The notes beneath the pieces are model-generated. The model saw only the letters and a program-made list of their open reading frames with translations, ran no database searches and was not told the origin of the DNA. Source: S34-282 sp034422075 (GTDB taxonomy: Bacteria > Chloroflexota > Dehalococcoidia > Lucifugimonadales > Australimonadaceae). From it: 50,670 nt of DNA. Shown here piece by piece: positions 1 through 8,363 of this stretch (within the stretch, counting starts at the first letter, position 1; each line of letters begins with the position of its first letter). Position numbers and translations under genes: made by a program. Where the stretch lies: positions 1 through 50,670 of the forward strand of contig DAOUJX010000025.1 in NCBI GenBank assembly GCA_034422075.1, given 5' to 3'.

Positions 1-708
1 CCCCTCTACTTACGTGACGCCTACGCACGCACATTCGATGCAACCATCGTCGGCGTTGAAGGCGATGCCGCGGCACTCGACCGTACGCTCTTCTACCCCA
101 CTGGCGGCGGCCAGCCCACCGACACGGGGGCGCTCAGCGCGGGCGGCACGACCTGGACCGTGTCCGAGGTCCGCCGCGACGGTGCGTCGATATGGCACCG
201 GCTCGAGGGCGCGCCCGCACCAGATACGGGCACGCGCGTCGAGGGCGCGGTCGATTGGGAGCGTCGTCATGCCCTGATGCGCACGCACACCGCTCTACAC
301 GTCCTCTGCGGCGTCATCTATCGCGACTACGGCTCATCGGTCACCGGCTCTAACATGACGCCGCTGGCCGCTCGGATGGACTTCGAGTTGGAGAACATGA
401 GCACCGATTTTGCGGAGCAAATCGAACAGCGCGCCAACGACGAGCTGACCGCTGACCGCCCTATCAGCATCTCCTTCATCCCGCGCGAGGATGCCGACCG
501 TCACCCCGAGCTGATACGCACCAAGGTCAACCTGCTGCCTCCCGCCATTCGCGAGGTGCGTGTGGTGGCCATCGAGGGATTAGACATCCAGGCGGATGGA
601 GGCACTCACGTAGCCTCCACTGCTGAGGTGGGGCGCATCCGCGTCGTGGGGCACGAGAGCAAGGGGCGCATCAACAAGCGCCTGCGCATCGTCGTCGAAG
701 ACGCCTAG
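1..708 (+). CDS. alaX: AlaX-type alanyl-tRNA editing protein, 5' end cut by the window
   Basis: This free-standing editing protein should hydrolyse Ser (or Gly) mischarged on tRNA-Ala, as the editing domain of alanyl-tRNA synthetase does. The reading frame is open from base 1, so the start lies outside the window. The N-terminal part carries the GGGQPTDTG segment typical of AlaX and AlaRS editing domains. The zinc-binding pair HTALH lies at visible residues 96-100, and the C-terminal motif DGGTHV near residue 202 follows. In many homologues a Cys precedes the GGTH; here it is Asp, so one metal ligand may differ. The frame ends at TAG 706-708, nine bases before the next gene. No synthetase catalytic domain is present, which separates it from alaS. 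The family call is secure; the substrate is inferred. Confidence 0.9.
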   Translation, partial: PLYLRDAYARTFDATIVGVEGDAAALDRTLFYPTGGGQPTDTGALSAGGTTWTVSEVRRDGASIWHRLEGAPAPDTGTRVEGAVDWERRHALMRTHTALHVLCGVIYRDYGSSVTGSNMTPLAARMDFELENMSTDFAEQIEQRANDELTADRPISISFIPREDADRHPELIRTKVNLLPPAIREVRVVAIEGLDIQADGGTHVASTAEVGRIRVVGHESKGRINKRLRIVVEDA

Positions 709-716
709 CGCCGACC

Positions 717-1610
717 ATGGAGCGACCGGCGCCCGCTGCCGCGTCCCCCGCCGTACTCTACGGCGTCCTCGCCATGGGTATCGCCGCCATCGGCGCGGCG
801 GCCATCTTCATACGGCTCGCCGACGCCGATGCGATGACCATCGCAGCTATGCGCATGAGCGTTGCGGCTGTGGCCGTCGGTGGGCTCGCGTTGCTCACTG
901 CGCGCCACCAATTCGCCGCGATAGAGCGCCGCGACGTGCCATGGCTGGTACTGAGCGGAGCCCTTCTCGCGGCCCACTTCGGAACGTGGGTTACTTCGTT
1001 GCAGCTCACCTCTGTTGCCAACTCCGTCTTCCTGGTGACGACGACGCCTATATTCGTAGCGCTGGGCGCACAGGCGCTCCTGCGCGAGCGCATAGGCGTC
1101 TTGATGGCCGCTGCGCTGGTGCTCAGCCTGTGCGGTGGGCTTGTGCTCGCCTTGGGCGGTGAGCGCGGCGATACGCACCCCGGCGGCGATGCGCTCGCCC
1201 TTGCCGGAGCGGTGGCGATGGCGGGCGTGCTGCTGGTGGGTCGCCACGTTCGCTGGCGCATACCGCTGCTGCCCTACGTGAGCATCGTCTATGGCGTGGC
1301 GGCGCTGCTGTTGCTGGCAAGCGCCGTGGCGTCGAGCGCGACGTTCACCGGCCTAGGCGCCGACGCCTACCTGTGGATGGTGCTAGCAGGGCTAGTGCCG
1401 CAGACCATCGGCCACTCCGCCCTGAACTGGGCGCTCGCCCACGCCTCAGCCGCCATGGTGGCGATGTCGACGCGCGCCGAGCCGGTCATCGCTACGCTGT
1501 TGGCCATCCCCGTCCTCGGTGAGTGGCCCGGCTGGGTCATTCTGCCCGGCGGCGCGCTGCTGTTTTCAGGAGTCGGGCTCGCCGTACGCTCGGAGGCCGC
1601 GGGGAGATAG
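717..1610 (+). CDS. EamA/DMT-superfamily transporter, 10 TM segments
   Basis: The 297-residue product is almost entirely hydrophobic and has the length and two-half arrangement of EamA permeases: two repeats of about five membrane segments, with short charged loops. An ATG at 717 follows the alaX stop closely, with no clear ribosome-binding site, so translation may be coupled to alaX. Such proteins export or exchange metabolites such as amino acids, nucleotides or drugs across the inner membrane. Nothing in the sequence or neighbourhood defines the substrate. The C-terminal half contains a PQTIGHSALNWAL stretch and a late PVLGEWPG segment, both usual in this family. Family assignment is confident; function beyond transport is not. 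Confidence 0.85.
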   Translation: MERPAPAAASPAVLYGVLAMGIAAIGAAAIFIRLADADAMTIAAMRMSVAAVAVGGLALLTARHQFAAIERRDVPWLVLSGALLAAHFGTWVTSLQLTSVANSVFLVTTTPIFVALGAQALLRERIGVLMAAALVLSLCGGLVLALGGERGDTHPGGDALALAGAVAMAGVLLVGRHVRWRIPLLPYVSIVYGVAALLLLASAVASSATFTGLGADAYLWMVLAGLVPQTIGHSALNWALAHASAAMVAMSTRAEPVIATLLAIPVLGEWPGWVILPGGALLFSGVGLAVRSEAAGR

Positions 1611-1627
1611 GGCGCCCGCCGCCCGCG

Positions 1628-1633
1628 TATACT
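1628..1633 (+). promoter_or_regulatory. -10 element (TATACT) ahead of menB
   Basis: TATACT at 1628-1633 would start a transcript near 1640, giving a leader of about 34 nt that contains the AGGAGGG ribosome site of menB. No -35 consensus is evident. Confidence 0.5.
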
Positions 1634-1673
1634 TGCCATGCCGGCGCGTTCACGCGTACTCCAGGAGGGCACC

Positions 1674-2477
1674 ATGGCAAGCGACTACACCGACATCCTC
1701 TACGACAAGGCCGACGGCATCGCATGGGTCACCATCGACCGGCAGGAGGTGCGCAACGCGTTTCGGCCGCGCACCGTCGACGAGATGATCGACGCCTTCC
1801 GTGATGCGTGGCACGACGACAACGTGGGCGTGGTGGTGCTGACCGGCGCGGGCGATAAGGCCTTCTGCTCCGGCGGCGACCAGAAGCAGCGCGGACATGG
1901 CGGCTACAACGACGAATCGGGGACGCCGCGCCTGCAGGTGCTCGAGCTGCACCGCACCATCCGCGTCATCCCCAAACCGGTCATCGCCGCCGTCAACGGA
2001 TACGCAATCGGCGGCGGCCATGTCCTTCACGTTCTCTGCGACCTCTCCATCGCCAGCGAGAACGCCATATTTGGTCAGTCGGGGCCCAAGGTGGGCTCGT
2101 TCGACGCCGGTTTCGGCTCCGTCTTCCTCGCGCGCATCGTTGGGGAGAAGAAGGCGCGAGAGATCTGGTACCTGTGCCGTCAGTACTCGGCGCAGGAGGC
2201 GCTGCAGATGGGCCTCGTCAACGCCGTCGTCCCGCTCGATCAGCTGCGCGATGAGTGCATCAAGTGGGCGAACGAGATGCTGGATAAGAGCCCGACCGCC
2301 CTGCGGTTCCTGAAGGCATCCTTCAATGCCGACTCCGATTGGGTCTACGGGATGCAGGCGATTGCGCACGGGGCAACGAGCCTGTTCTACATGACGGAGG
2401 AGGCGCGGGAGGGGCGCAACGCCTTCGTCGAGAAGCGCAAGCCCGACTTCTCGGCCTTTCGTCATCAGCCTTGGTAG
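1674..2477 (+). CDS. menB: 1,4-dihydroxy-2-naphthoyl-CoA synthase
   Basis: MenB is a crotonase-fold enzyme that closes the second naphthoquinone ring by converting o-succinylbenzoyl-CoA to 1,4-dihydroxy-2-naphthoyl-CoA in menaquinone synthesis. The 267-residue protein shows family-specific blocks: FCSGGDQKQRGHGGY, GGGHVLHVLCDL, FGQSGPKVGSFDAGFGS and the tail MTEEAREGRNAFVEKRKPDF. The Gly in QSGPKVG matches the bicarbonate-dependent class of MenB rather than the class with a catalytic Asp there. ATG 1674 is preferred over an in-frame ATG at 1638 because AGGAGGG lies just upstream of it (1663-1669). The next gene is menA, seven bases downstream, so the two pathway steps are co-transcribed. Identification is strong. 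Confidence 0.97.
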   Translation: MASDYTDILYDKADGIAWVTIDRQEVRNAFRPRTVDEMIDAFRDAWHDDNVGVVVLTGAGDKAFCSGGDQKQRGHGGYNDESGTPRLQVLELHRTIRVIPKPVIAAVNGYAIGGGHVLHVLCDLSIASENAIFGQSGPKVGSFDAGFGSVFLARIVGEKKAREIWYLCRQYSAQEALQMGLVNAVVPLDQLRDECIKWANEMLDKSPTALRFLKASFNADSDWVYGMQAIAHGATSLFYMTEEAREGRNAFVEKRKPDFSAFRHQPW

Positions 2478-2484
2478 GGTAGCG

Positions 2485-3384
2485 ATGGCTACCACGGCCC
2501 AACCGTCGGCGCTGCGCTCGTGGTTCTGGGCGACGCGCCCCTTCTCGCTGACGGCGTCCATCGTCCCCGTCCTCGTCGGCACCGCTCTCGCCGCCTCGTC
2601 GGGAGCGCTCGATTGGGCGCTCTTCGCACTCGCCCTTGCCGGCTCCGTCGCCATCCAGATAGGGACGAACTTGACAGACGAGTACGCAGACCACCGTCGT
2701 CACGGAAGCACTGGCAAGTTCCTTGCTCCGCACAAGGTGCTGCAGCGAGGCGAGTTGTCGGAGCGCGCGGTGCTGGTCGGGCTAACCGTGTCGTTTGGGT
2801 GCGGGCTGGCAGCGGGGCTGTACATCGCGGCGCAGGTGGGCTGGCCCATCGTGGCCGTCGGCATTGCGTCGATGGCCGTTGCCTACTTCTACAGCGCCGG
2901 CCCCTACCCCATCGGCGACCGCGCGCTGGGTGAGCCGACCGTCTTCCTGTTCATGGGCGTGCTGATGGTGATGGCCGCCTACTACGTACAGGCGCAGGAA
3001 GTGACGCTGGAGTCGTTTGGCGCCTCGCTGCCGGTAGCTTTCCTAGTGACTGCAATCCTGCACTGCAACAACCTGCGCGACGCGGAAGAGGACGAGGCGA
3101 GCGGCAAGCGCACGCTGGCGCGTCTCCTAGGCCCTGCGCCTAGTCGCTGGGCGTACGCTGTGCTGCTGGCCTCGGCATACCTGTCGGTCGGCGGCATGGT
3201 GGCGGGTGGCGTGCTGTCCCTCTGGGCGCTGGTCGCGCTCGTCACGCTGCCCATGGCCGCAATCTCCGCGTTCCAGCTCCAGCGCGCCGCCGAGCGTCGC
3301 GACCTGCATCGTGTCATGGTCCGCACGGCCTCCCTCCACTGGTACACCGGGATGGCGCTGGCCATCGGGTTGGCGGTGGGATAA
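2485..3384 (+). CDS. menA: 1,4-dihydroxy-2-naphthoate polyprenyltransferase
   Basis: MenA attaches the polyprenyl side chain to 1,4-dihydroxy-2-naphthoate in the membrane, giving demethylmenaquinone. The 299-residue protein has the UbiA-superfamily pattern of several membrane helices and two Asp-rich prenyl-diphosphate/Mg sites. The first is NLTDEYADH near residue 64, the second NNLRDAEEDEASGKRTLA near residue 195. It starts at ATG 2485, right after menB, and both belong to one operon. The usual partners menD, menC, menE and menG are not in the window. The length and the second motif fit MenA better than UbiA or a chlorophyll synthase. Confidence 0.95.
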   Translation: MATTAQPSALRSWFWATRPFSLTASIVPVLVGTALAASSGALDWALFALALAGSVAIQIGTNLTDEYADHRRHGSTGKFLAPHKVLQRGELSERAVLVGLTVSFGCGLAAGLYIAAQVGWPIVAVGIASMAVAYFYSAGPYPIGDRALGEPTVFLFMGVLMVMAAYYVQAQEVTLESFGASLPVAFLVTAILHCNNLRDAEEDEASGKRTLARLLGPAPSRWAYAVLLASAYLSVGGMVAGGVLSLWALVALVTLPMAAISAFQLQRAAERRDLHRVMVRTASLHWYTGMALAIGLAVG

Positions 3385-3542
3385 GCCGCCTCTTTCACCC
3401 TCTCTCAATGGAAAAGCGCTGGAGTGAAGGGCCCCGATTGGGGGCGGTGGGGCGGAGTTCTCGCAGGTACGTGCCCCCACCCGCCGCTATAGCGGAGACC
3501 TCTGACCTTGGGAGATGTAGTGGCCGCGCGCTCCCTTTCTTG

Positions 3543-4355
3543 TCACCCTCGCACAGGCGATGCTCCGCCCCTCAAGAATCCCTCCAACTCCGCCAGGAAC
3601 GACTCCATCGACGTCATGTGGCTGGTGTGGCCTCCGGGGAGGATGTGCAGCCGCGCGGAGGGGAGCAGCCCAGCCAGCGCGTCCGTCATGGCGATATCGG
3701 GCGGCGTCGTACGCTCGCCGCGGACGAGCAGCGCCGGAGCGTGCATGTCCGCGAGCAGCGCCGCGTCGCCAGCGTGCTCCACGATGCGCGGCGAGTAGCG
3801 GATCGCTAGTCGGTTCGTCCACGCCAGACGCCATGCGCGCGAGTCGCGCGCGTCCTCGTCCAGCGCCACGGCCCCTACGCGGTGTAGGAATGTCGACAGT
3901 GCGCCCTCGTCCACGTCCGTCAGGCTGCCGAAGTGTGCGAACACCGCCCTATCCGCGTCGGCTAGGGCTCCGTTGCCGGTCGCGCGCAGCACCCAGCGCA
4001 CCTGCGGCTCTACGAGCAGGAGGCTGCGCACGCGCTCGGGGTGTGCCATGGCGAAGTTGAGGGCGACAGCGCCTCCGAGCGACCATCCGCCAACGTGCGC
4101 GGCCTCGATGCCGCGCTCGTCCAGAGCCGCCATCAGCGCCTCTCCCTCCGTGTCCATACTCCACGGTGCGGGCGCATATTGCCCCTGGGCAGCGTAGGCA
4201 ACGATGAGCGGAGAGGTGGCGATGACGCGCCAGGCGTCGACGAGGCGCTCGGCGTGCGCGCTCCACGACGCGTAGCCGCCGAGGATGTCACCGACGAGGA
4301 ACAGCGGTTCGCCGTCATACGAGTAGTCGCGTGTGTAGACGGGAGGGCTCTGCAA
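3543..4355 (-). CDS. alpha/beta-hydrolase fold protein
   Basis: The frame encodes about 270 residues with the alpha/beta-hydrolase nucleophile elbow GWSLGG, a candidate acid in LLVRGERTTPPD, and a late His in PGGHTSH. The HG dipeptide that normally forms the oxyanion-hole turn after the first strands is replaced by GD (LVGDILGG), so hydrolytic chemistry may be altered. No ATG or GTG fits the fold start; TTG at 4355, with GAGAG upstream, is the best start and sits 31 bases after the Rieske gene stop. The two genes are probably one minus-strand unit. Esterases, haloperoxidase-like and C-C hydrolases share this signature, so no substrate is claimed. Confidence 0.8.
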   Translation of the reverse strand: MQSPPVYTRDYSYDGEPLFLVGDILGGYASWSAHAERLVDAWRVIATSPLIVAYAAQGQYAPAPWSMDTEGEALMAALDERGIEAAHVGGWSLGGAVALNFAMAHPERVRSLLLVEPQVRWVLRATGNGALADADRAVFAHFGSLTDVDEGALSTFLHRVGAVALDEDARDSRAWRLAWTNRLAIRYSPRIVEHAGDAALLADMHAPALLVRGERTTPPDIAMTDALAGLLPSARLHILPGGHTSHMTSMESFLAELEGFLRGGASPVRG

Positions 4356-4386
4356 GCGTCTCTCAGGCGCGGTGCGGCGCGCGGCC

Positions 4387-4710
4387 CTACTTGGGCCCGA
4401 CGTAGATGTCGTCGCCCTCGACTTTGACCGCGTAAGCGATAGCGTCCTCCTCAGCCGGAGGCATGCGGGCGGCGCCGGTTTCGAGATGAAAATAGCCTTC
4501 GTGAAGCGGGCACTCAACTTCACACTGGTCGGGGTGCAGGAAGCCCTGATCGAGCATCCCGCCGGCGTGCGTACACCAGTTGTCGATGGCGTAGTACTGA
4601 CCGTGGACGTGGGCAAGCAGAATCTCGTCAGCCCCGGCGGTCACCATCATCATGTCGTTGTCTTTGAGGTCGCCCACCTTAGCGACCTGTACCCAATCAG
4701 TAAGCGCCAT
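4387..4710 (-). CDS. Rieske-type [2Fe-2S] ferredoxin
   Basis: This 107-residue soluble protein has the two Rieske half-motifs: CTH (in WCTHAGG) near residue 47 and CPLH near residue 65, which supply the two Cys and two His ligands of the cluster. The size and the tail are those of small-subunit ferredoxins that feed electrons to ring-hydroxylating dioxygenases, or of the related NirD type. AGGAG lies about ten bases before ATG 4710, and a TAGAAT element (4775-4770 on this strand) could be its promoter. The downstream hydrolase gene is the only co-directional partner; the Rieske oxygenase at 19.4 kb is far away. Its electron acceptor is unknown. Confidence 0.92.
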   Translation of the reverse strand: MALTDWVQVAKVGDLKDNDMMMVTAGADEILLAHVHGQYYAIDNWCTHAGGMLDQGFLHPDQCEVECPLHEGYFHLETGAARMPPAEEDAIAYAVKVEGDDIYVGPK

Positions 4711-4804
4711 ACCGGTTGCACAACTCCTGTCAAGGGGTCTGATGCGCCTCCCCTACGCCCCAAGCGGGCATTCTACCACGACGCGGCTGCATGTTCCCCT
4801 GTGC

Positions 4805-4810
4805 TACAGT
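4805..4810 (+). promoter_or_regulatory. -10 element (TACAGT) of a leaderless start
   Basis: TACAGT ends six bases before ATG 4817, and there is no ribosome-binding site between. This matches the spacing seen at seven other starts in the window and implies that transcription begins at or next to the A of ATG. Confidence 0.55.
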
Positions 4811-4816
4811 CCCCGC

Positions 4817-5167
4817 ATGGCGCCCTACATCGAGGTTGACGTCGAGGCGGGAGACAACTCGCCATGGGCGGTCGTCAAGATGTTTCAGGCCAACGACGAG
4901 CCGCGCGAGGTCTCGCAGGTCACGACGCTCAGGCCCGACGGCTCCACCGGCCCGTGTGCCGTAACGGGGTGGGACGGCGGGGGTCCGACTCCCGCGTACG
5001 CGGCCACCGTCGCCGACTCCGGCGAAGGGTGGGCGCTGCTGGTGTACGGCGGCGACGAGGGCATCCGACTCAAGCACGTCGAGTCGCTCTCGCCCTGGGA
5101 CCTCAAGGATGCCGAGCAGTGGGGCGAGCCCTGCCTGTTGCTCCCCCTCAATGCCTCCGTCGCCTAG
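4817..5167 (+). CDS. small conserved-looking protein of unknown function
   Basis: I do not recognise this family. The 116-residue product is soluble and acidic, with no signal peptide or membrane helix. Its codon use is like that of the neighbours, with G/C at third positions. It has a few aromatic and Gly-rich turns (TGWDGGGP, LLVYGGDEG) and a WDLKDAEQWGEP segment near the C terminus. ATG 4817 is preferred to upstream in-frame starts because those run back into the divergent Rieske gene and because a -10 hexamer lies six bases ahead. It stands alone between a divergent gene and a non-coding spacer, so context gives no clue to its role. Confidence 0.65.
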   Translation: MAPYIEVDVEAGDNSPWAVVKMFQANDEPREVSQVTTLRPDGSTGPCAVTGWDGGGPTPAYAATVADSGEGWALLVYGGDEGIRLKHVESLSPWDLKDAEQWGEPCLLLPLNASVA

Positions 5168-5924
5168 CCACGCTGCGCCGGCAGGCCGAACGCTCGCAAG
5201 TCACAAAGCGACGTATAGTTCGCTCCTTCATCTGCAGGATGGTTCAACGACTCCATTCCACAACGCAAAATGAGGCTGTGATTCAATGGGAATGGAAGCG
5301 AAGAACCGGCAACTGCCGACTAGTTGGTCCGAATACGCACTGGGCTGTCGGCACCGCCGAGGTTCCAGCGCCACGAAAGTTGAACCCGTATTGAAGTTGG
5401 ACCCTTACTGAAGGAATAGGTGTCCGGGACTCCGTCTTGCACCGGCGACCAGTAAGAGCTGCTCTGGTGTTGGCCAATTGGAGACAACGAACCGTTTGTC
5501 GGCCGCCGGATGCCAGGTGCCCCTGAATGTACTGACCGTATAGCCGAGCACATGGTAGACGAACAGCGGCGACTTGCGGCGCTCTGGAAGGCGCTTGATG
5601 ACGGATACGAGGGCCGAACCTAGATCGTCGTTTTGGATCCTGGACCCGAAGATGCAGACAATGCGCTCGCAAGAAACTGGAGCCGGAGGGAGGATCGGCC
5701 AACGTCCCCCATCTTGGGCCGCCCGGCCCAAGGAACAGTTGAACCGCGGCTTGATGCCCATGCGGTTGTTGAAACCGGAGATTGGCAATCAGGCAGCCGA
5801 TTCAAGCGAAAAGAGAGATGAAATGCAAGATCGACTCGCGGACTCTGACCTGTCCCCAGTCCCTGAATCCGGCTATTGCTGGTCCCGGCTCACACCCGCC
5901 CTACCACACGCCCCTGCCCACCCA
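5168..5924. other. 757-base spacer with no convincing gene
   Basis: The stretch is visibly less G+C-rich than its surroundings and lacks the third-position G/C bias of the genes on either side. Short open frames exist on both strands but none carries a recognisable motif. An imperfect tandem 17-mer (5379-5395 and 5396-5412, three differences) lies inside. It may be the remains of a decayed gene or of an inserted element. I see no RNA gene here. Confidence 0.5.
5405..5788 (-). pseudogene. possible gene remnant, 127 codons
   Basis: This minus-strand frame is the most protein-like of the spacer, with a hydrophobic-aromatic middle (LFVYHVLGYTVSTFRG) and few Arg-rich runs. I recognise no family. 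The frame ends abruptly at 5405, while another minus-strand frame continues with plausible composition to about 5320, which would fit a frameshifted, decaying gene. No ribosome site is seen. It may equally be chance. Confidence 0.2.
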
Positions 5925-6485
5925 CTACTGTGGCGCTTCGTAGGCCAGTGCGAATATCAGGATCGTGCCTATCGCCATCAAATAGCCGGCAACCAAGAAG
6001 GCTCTCGACTGCCAGGGGGGAATCTTCGTCGAATAGAGCGGCAATCCTTCATCCGTGTACCCGGTGATTTCTACCGCATCGTGCTTCGGCCAACCGACCA
6101 ACCTTTCCTCGATATCGACCTCCGAGCGCTCTAGCAGGCTGCGATGCATGCGATTCAGGATGCCCATTAGTACGGGAAGGCCGAATAAGCCAGCGATTGC
6201 TAACAGAGGGGAACTGTAAACGGCCAATACCACCAGAATAGGCGCCATGCCGACAAAGAGGACGACCGTTGCCGACCGCAGCAGTACAAGGGCAAGTCGG
6301 TTGTTCTTGGCCGTGTACACCCGTTCCCAGTGCTCGCTCCCAGGCTCCGGTGCACCGCCCAAGTCTTCGTCGCGCACTTTCAAGCCCACACCTCTCCGAC
6401 CAGCGCCCTCGAACCTCCACCCGCATACCGCAGCATATCCGCCCTTGACGCTGCGGCATAGCGCCGATAGCCTCTCATTCGCCAT
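5925..6485 (-). CDS. membrane protein of unknown function, about 3 TM segments
   Basis: The frame predicts up to 186 residues: a soluble, charged N-terminal part, two adjacent membrane helices (about residues 64-105), a charged cytosolic-type loop with SEVDIEERLVGWP, and a last helix near the C terminus (FLVAGYLMAIGTILIFALAY). I recognise no family. The start is uncertain. ATG 6485 gives the longest product but has no clear ribosome site; a GGAGAGG at about 6395 favours an internal GTG or TTG start near residues 33-37, which would drop the Arg/Gly-rich N terminus. The gene is divergent from the peptidase-pan operon, 28 bases away, so the two may share regulatory sequence. Confidence 0.6.
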   Translation of the reverse strand: MANERLSALCRSVKGGYAAVCGWRFEGAGRRGVGLKVRDEDLGGAPEPGSEHWERVYTAKNNRLALVLLRSATVVLFVGMAPILVVLAVYSSPLLAIAGLFGLPVLMGILNRMHRSLLERSEVDIEERLVGWPKHDAVEITGYTDEGLPLYSTKIPPWQSRAFLVAGYLMAIGTILIFALAYEAPQ

Positions 6486-6513
6486 CTACCCTTGCGGAGG
6501 TGAGCGTCTAGTC

Positions 6514-7503
6514 ATGAACGGCACCCTAACGGACGTCCTCGGCATCGAGGTCGGGCACTACACCGACGCCGCGCACCGCACCGGCTGTACCGTCGTGCTG
6601 ACGCGCGCGGGCGCCATCGGTGGCGTCGACGTACGGGGCGGCGCACCCGGTACCCGCGAGACCGACCTACTCAAGCCCGGCACGTCCGCCGATCTCACCC
6701 ACGCCATCGCGCTGAGCGGAGGTAGCGCCTACGGCCTCGCCACAGCCGCCGGCGTCATGCGCTACCTCGAAGAGCAGGGCATCGGCCACCGCGTCGGTAA
6801 CTTCATCGTCCCCATTGTGCCCGCGGCCATCCTGTTCGATCTCGGAGGCAGCGACGGCGTACGCCCGGGCGAGGACGAGGGCTACCGCGCCGCTGCAGCC
6901 GCCTCGACGGACACCGTCGCACAGGGCAGCGTTGGCGCAGGCACAGGCGCGACGGTCGGCAAGGCGCTCGGCAGGGCGCTCGCGATGAAGGGCGGCATCG
7001 GCTCGGCGAGCATCGATCTGGGCGACGGCGCAGTCATCGCTGCGCTCGCCGCAGTCAACGCCATCGGTGGCGTCGTCGACCCCACAACAGGCGCGGTCAT
7101 CGCCGGGCCGCGCGGTGAGGACGGGCGCCCGCGCGACTCCGTGCAGATATACGCCTCAGCCGGTTACGGGCGCACCCGACAGCCCGCCGCGGTGGAGCCG
7201 CTCAGCAGCACTACGATCGGCGTTGTCGCTACGTCCGTACGGCTGGACCGCGCGCAGGCAAACCGTCTGGCGTCCGTCGCGCAGGACGGCGTCGCGCTAG
7301 CCGTGCGACCCGCACACCTGCTGCACGACGGCGACACACTGTTCGCCCTCTCAACGCTGGCCGTCGACGCACCGGACGAAGTGCAGCGCCTCTACGCGCT
7401 CGCGCCTACCGTCGTCGCCAGCGCCATCGTGGCCGCAGTCCGCAACGCCACCGGCACACCGGAGCACCCCTCGGCATCCGACGTGGGGACAGGAGGAGCA
7501 TGA
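6514..7503 (+). CDS. P1-family (S58, DmpA/BapA/NylC superfamily) N-terminal-nucleophile peptidase
   Basis: The 329-residue protein matches the P1/S58 family: an N-terminal GIEVGHYTD block, a central GGSAYGLATAAGV segment, GSVGAGTGATVGK near residue 145, and the self-cleavage and nucleophile region STTIGVVAT at residues 232-240. Members process themselves into two chains and expose a Ser or Thr nucleophile; known ones cleave D-amino-acid amides, beta-aminoacyl peptides or nylon oligomers. Here the residue before the presumed nucleophile Thr233 is Ser, where NylC-type enzymes have Asn. ATG 6514 follows GGAGG. The stop overlaps the panB start in an ATGA, so it is translated together with panB and panC. 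Supply of beta-alanine for PanC is a plausible job but is inferred. Confidence 0.9.
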   Translation: MNGTLTDVLGIEVGHYTDAAHRTGCTVVLTRAGAIGGVDVRGGAPGTRETDLLKPGTSADLTHAIALSGGSAYGLATAAGVMRYLEEQGIGHRVGNFIVPIVPAAILFDLGGSDGVRPGEDEGYRAAAAASTDTVAQGSVGAGTGATVGKALGRALAMKGGIGSASIDLGDGAVIAALAAVNAIGGVVDPTTGAVIAGPRGEDGRPRDSVQIYASAGYGRTRQPAAVEPLSSTTIGVVATSVRLDRAQANRLASVAQDGVALAVRPAHLLHDGDTLFALSTLAVDAPDEVQRLYALAPTVVASAIVAAVRNATGTPEHPSASDVGTGGA

Positions 7504-8363
7504 TGCGGATGCGCACAACGCGGCTGATGGAGATGAAGCAGGCGGGCGAGCGCATCGCCTGCATCACCGCCTACGACTACCCCACCGCTTGCCTCGTCGA
7601 CCAGGCCGGCTTTCCGCTGCTCCTCGTCGGCGACAGCCTCGGCAACGTCGTCCTAGGCCACGACAGCACGATACCGGTGACGATGGACGACATGGTGCGT
7701 CACACGGCGGCGGTCGCGCGCGGCGTGCAGCAGGCGTTCGTCGTCGCCGACATGCCCTTCATGGCCTACCACGAGAGTGCGGCGCAAGCGCTCCGCAACG
7801 CGGGGCGCCTCATCCAGGAGGGTGGCGCGCAGGCAGTCAAGCTGGAGGGTGGCGAGCGTATCGCCGCCACCCTCCGCGCCATCGTCGAGGCGGGCGTGCC
7901 TGTGATGGGGCACATCGGCCTGACGCCCCAGTCCGTCCACAGCCTTGGCGGCTACCGCGTGCAGGGACGCACGTTGGAGGACGCCGTGCGCCTCGTCCGC
8001 GACGCCGAGGCGCTGGAACAGGCAGGCGCATTCGCCGTCGTCCTCGAGACGGTGCCCGCCGAGCTGGCCGCGCGCATCACCCAGCGACTGTCGATACCCA
8101 CCATCGGCATCGGCGCCGGGCCCCACTGCAACGGGGAGATACAGGTGCTACACGAGGTCCTCGGGCTGGTGCAAGGCCGCATCTACAAGCATGCCAAGGC
8201 TTACGCCGACCTCAACGCAACCATCGCTGAGGCGCTCGCACGCTACCGGAGCGAGGTCGTCTCGCGCCACTTCCCGGGCGCCGACCAGTCGTTCGAGCTG
8301 GACGCCAAGGTCGCGCAGCAGCTCGACGACGTGCTCGACGGCGCGTCCGCGAGCGACCAATGA
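7500..8363 (+). CDS. panB: 3-methyl-2-oxobutanoate hydroxymethyltransferase
   Basis: PanB transfers a hydroxymethyl group from 5,10-methylenetetrahydrofolate to alpha-ketoisovalerate, making ketopantoate for pantothenate and CoA. The 287-residue TIM-barrel protein shows the expected blocks: ITAYDYPTA, GDSLGNVVLGHDSTIPVTMDD, VADMPFM, VKLEGG and the late GIGAGPHCNGEIQV. The Mg ligands of the family (Asp in GDS, Asp in ADMPF, Glu in LEGG) are all present. ATG 7500 overlaps the stop of the peptidase gene; ATG 7503 is an equally possible start. The end overlaps panC by four bases (ATGA). panE and panD are not in the window. Confidence 0.97.
   Translation: MMRMRTTRLMEMKQAGERIACITAYDYPTACLVDQAGFPLLLVGDSLGNVVLGHDSTIPVTMDDMVRHTAAVARGVQQAFVVADMPFMAYHESAAQALRNAGRLIQEGGAQAVKLEGGERIAATLRAIVEAGVPVMGHIGLTPQSVHSLGGYRVQGRTLEDAVRLVRDAEALEQAGAFAVVLETVPAELAARITQRLSIPTIGIGAGPHCNGEIQVLHEVLGLVQGRIYKHAKAYADLNATIAEALARYRSEVVSRHFPGADQSFELDAKVAQQLDDVLDGASASDQ

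Noticed and set aside
1638..1676. Upstream ATG 1638 as menB start (leaderless after TATACT)
   Set aside because: The spacing to the -10 is only four bases, and a strong AGGAGGG serves ATG 1674; the extra 12 residues have no counterpart in MenB.
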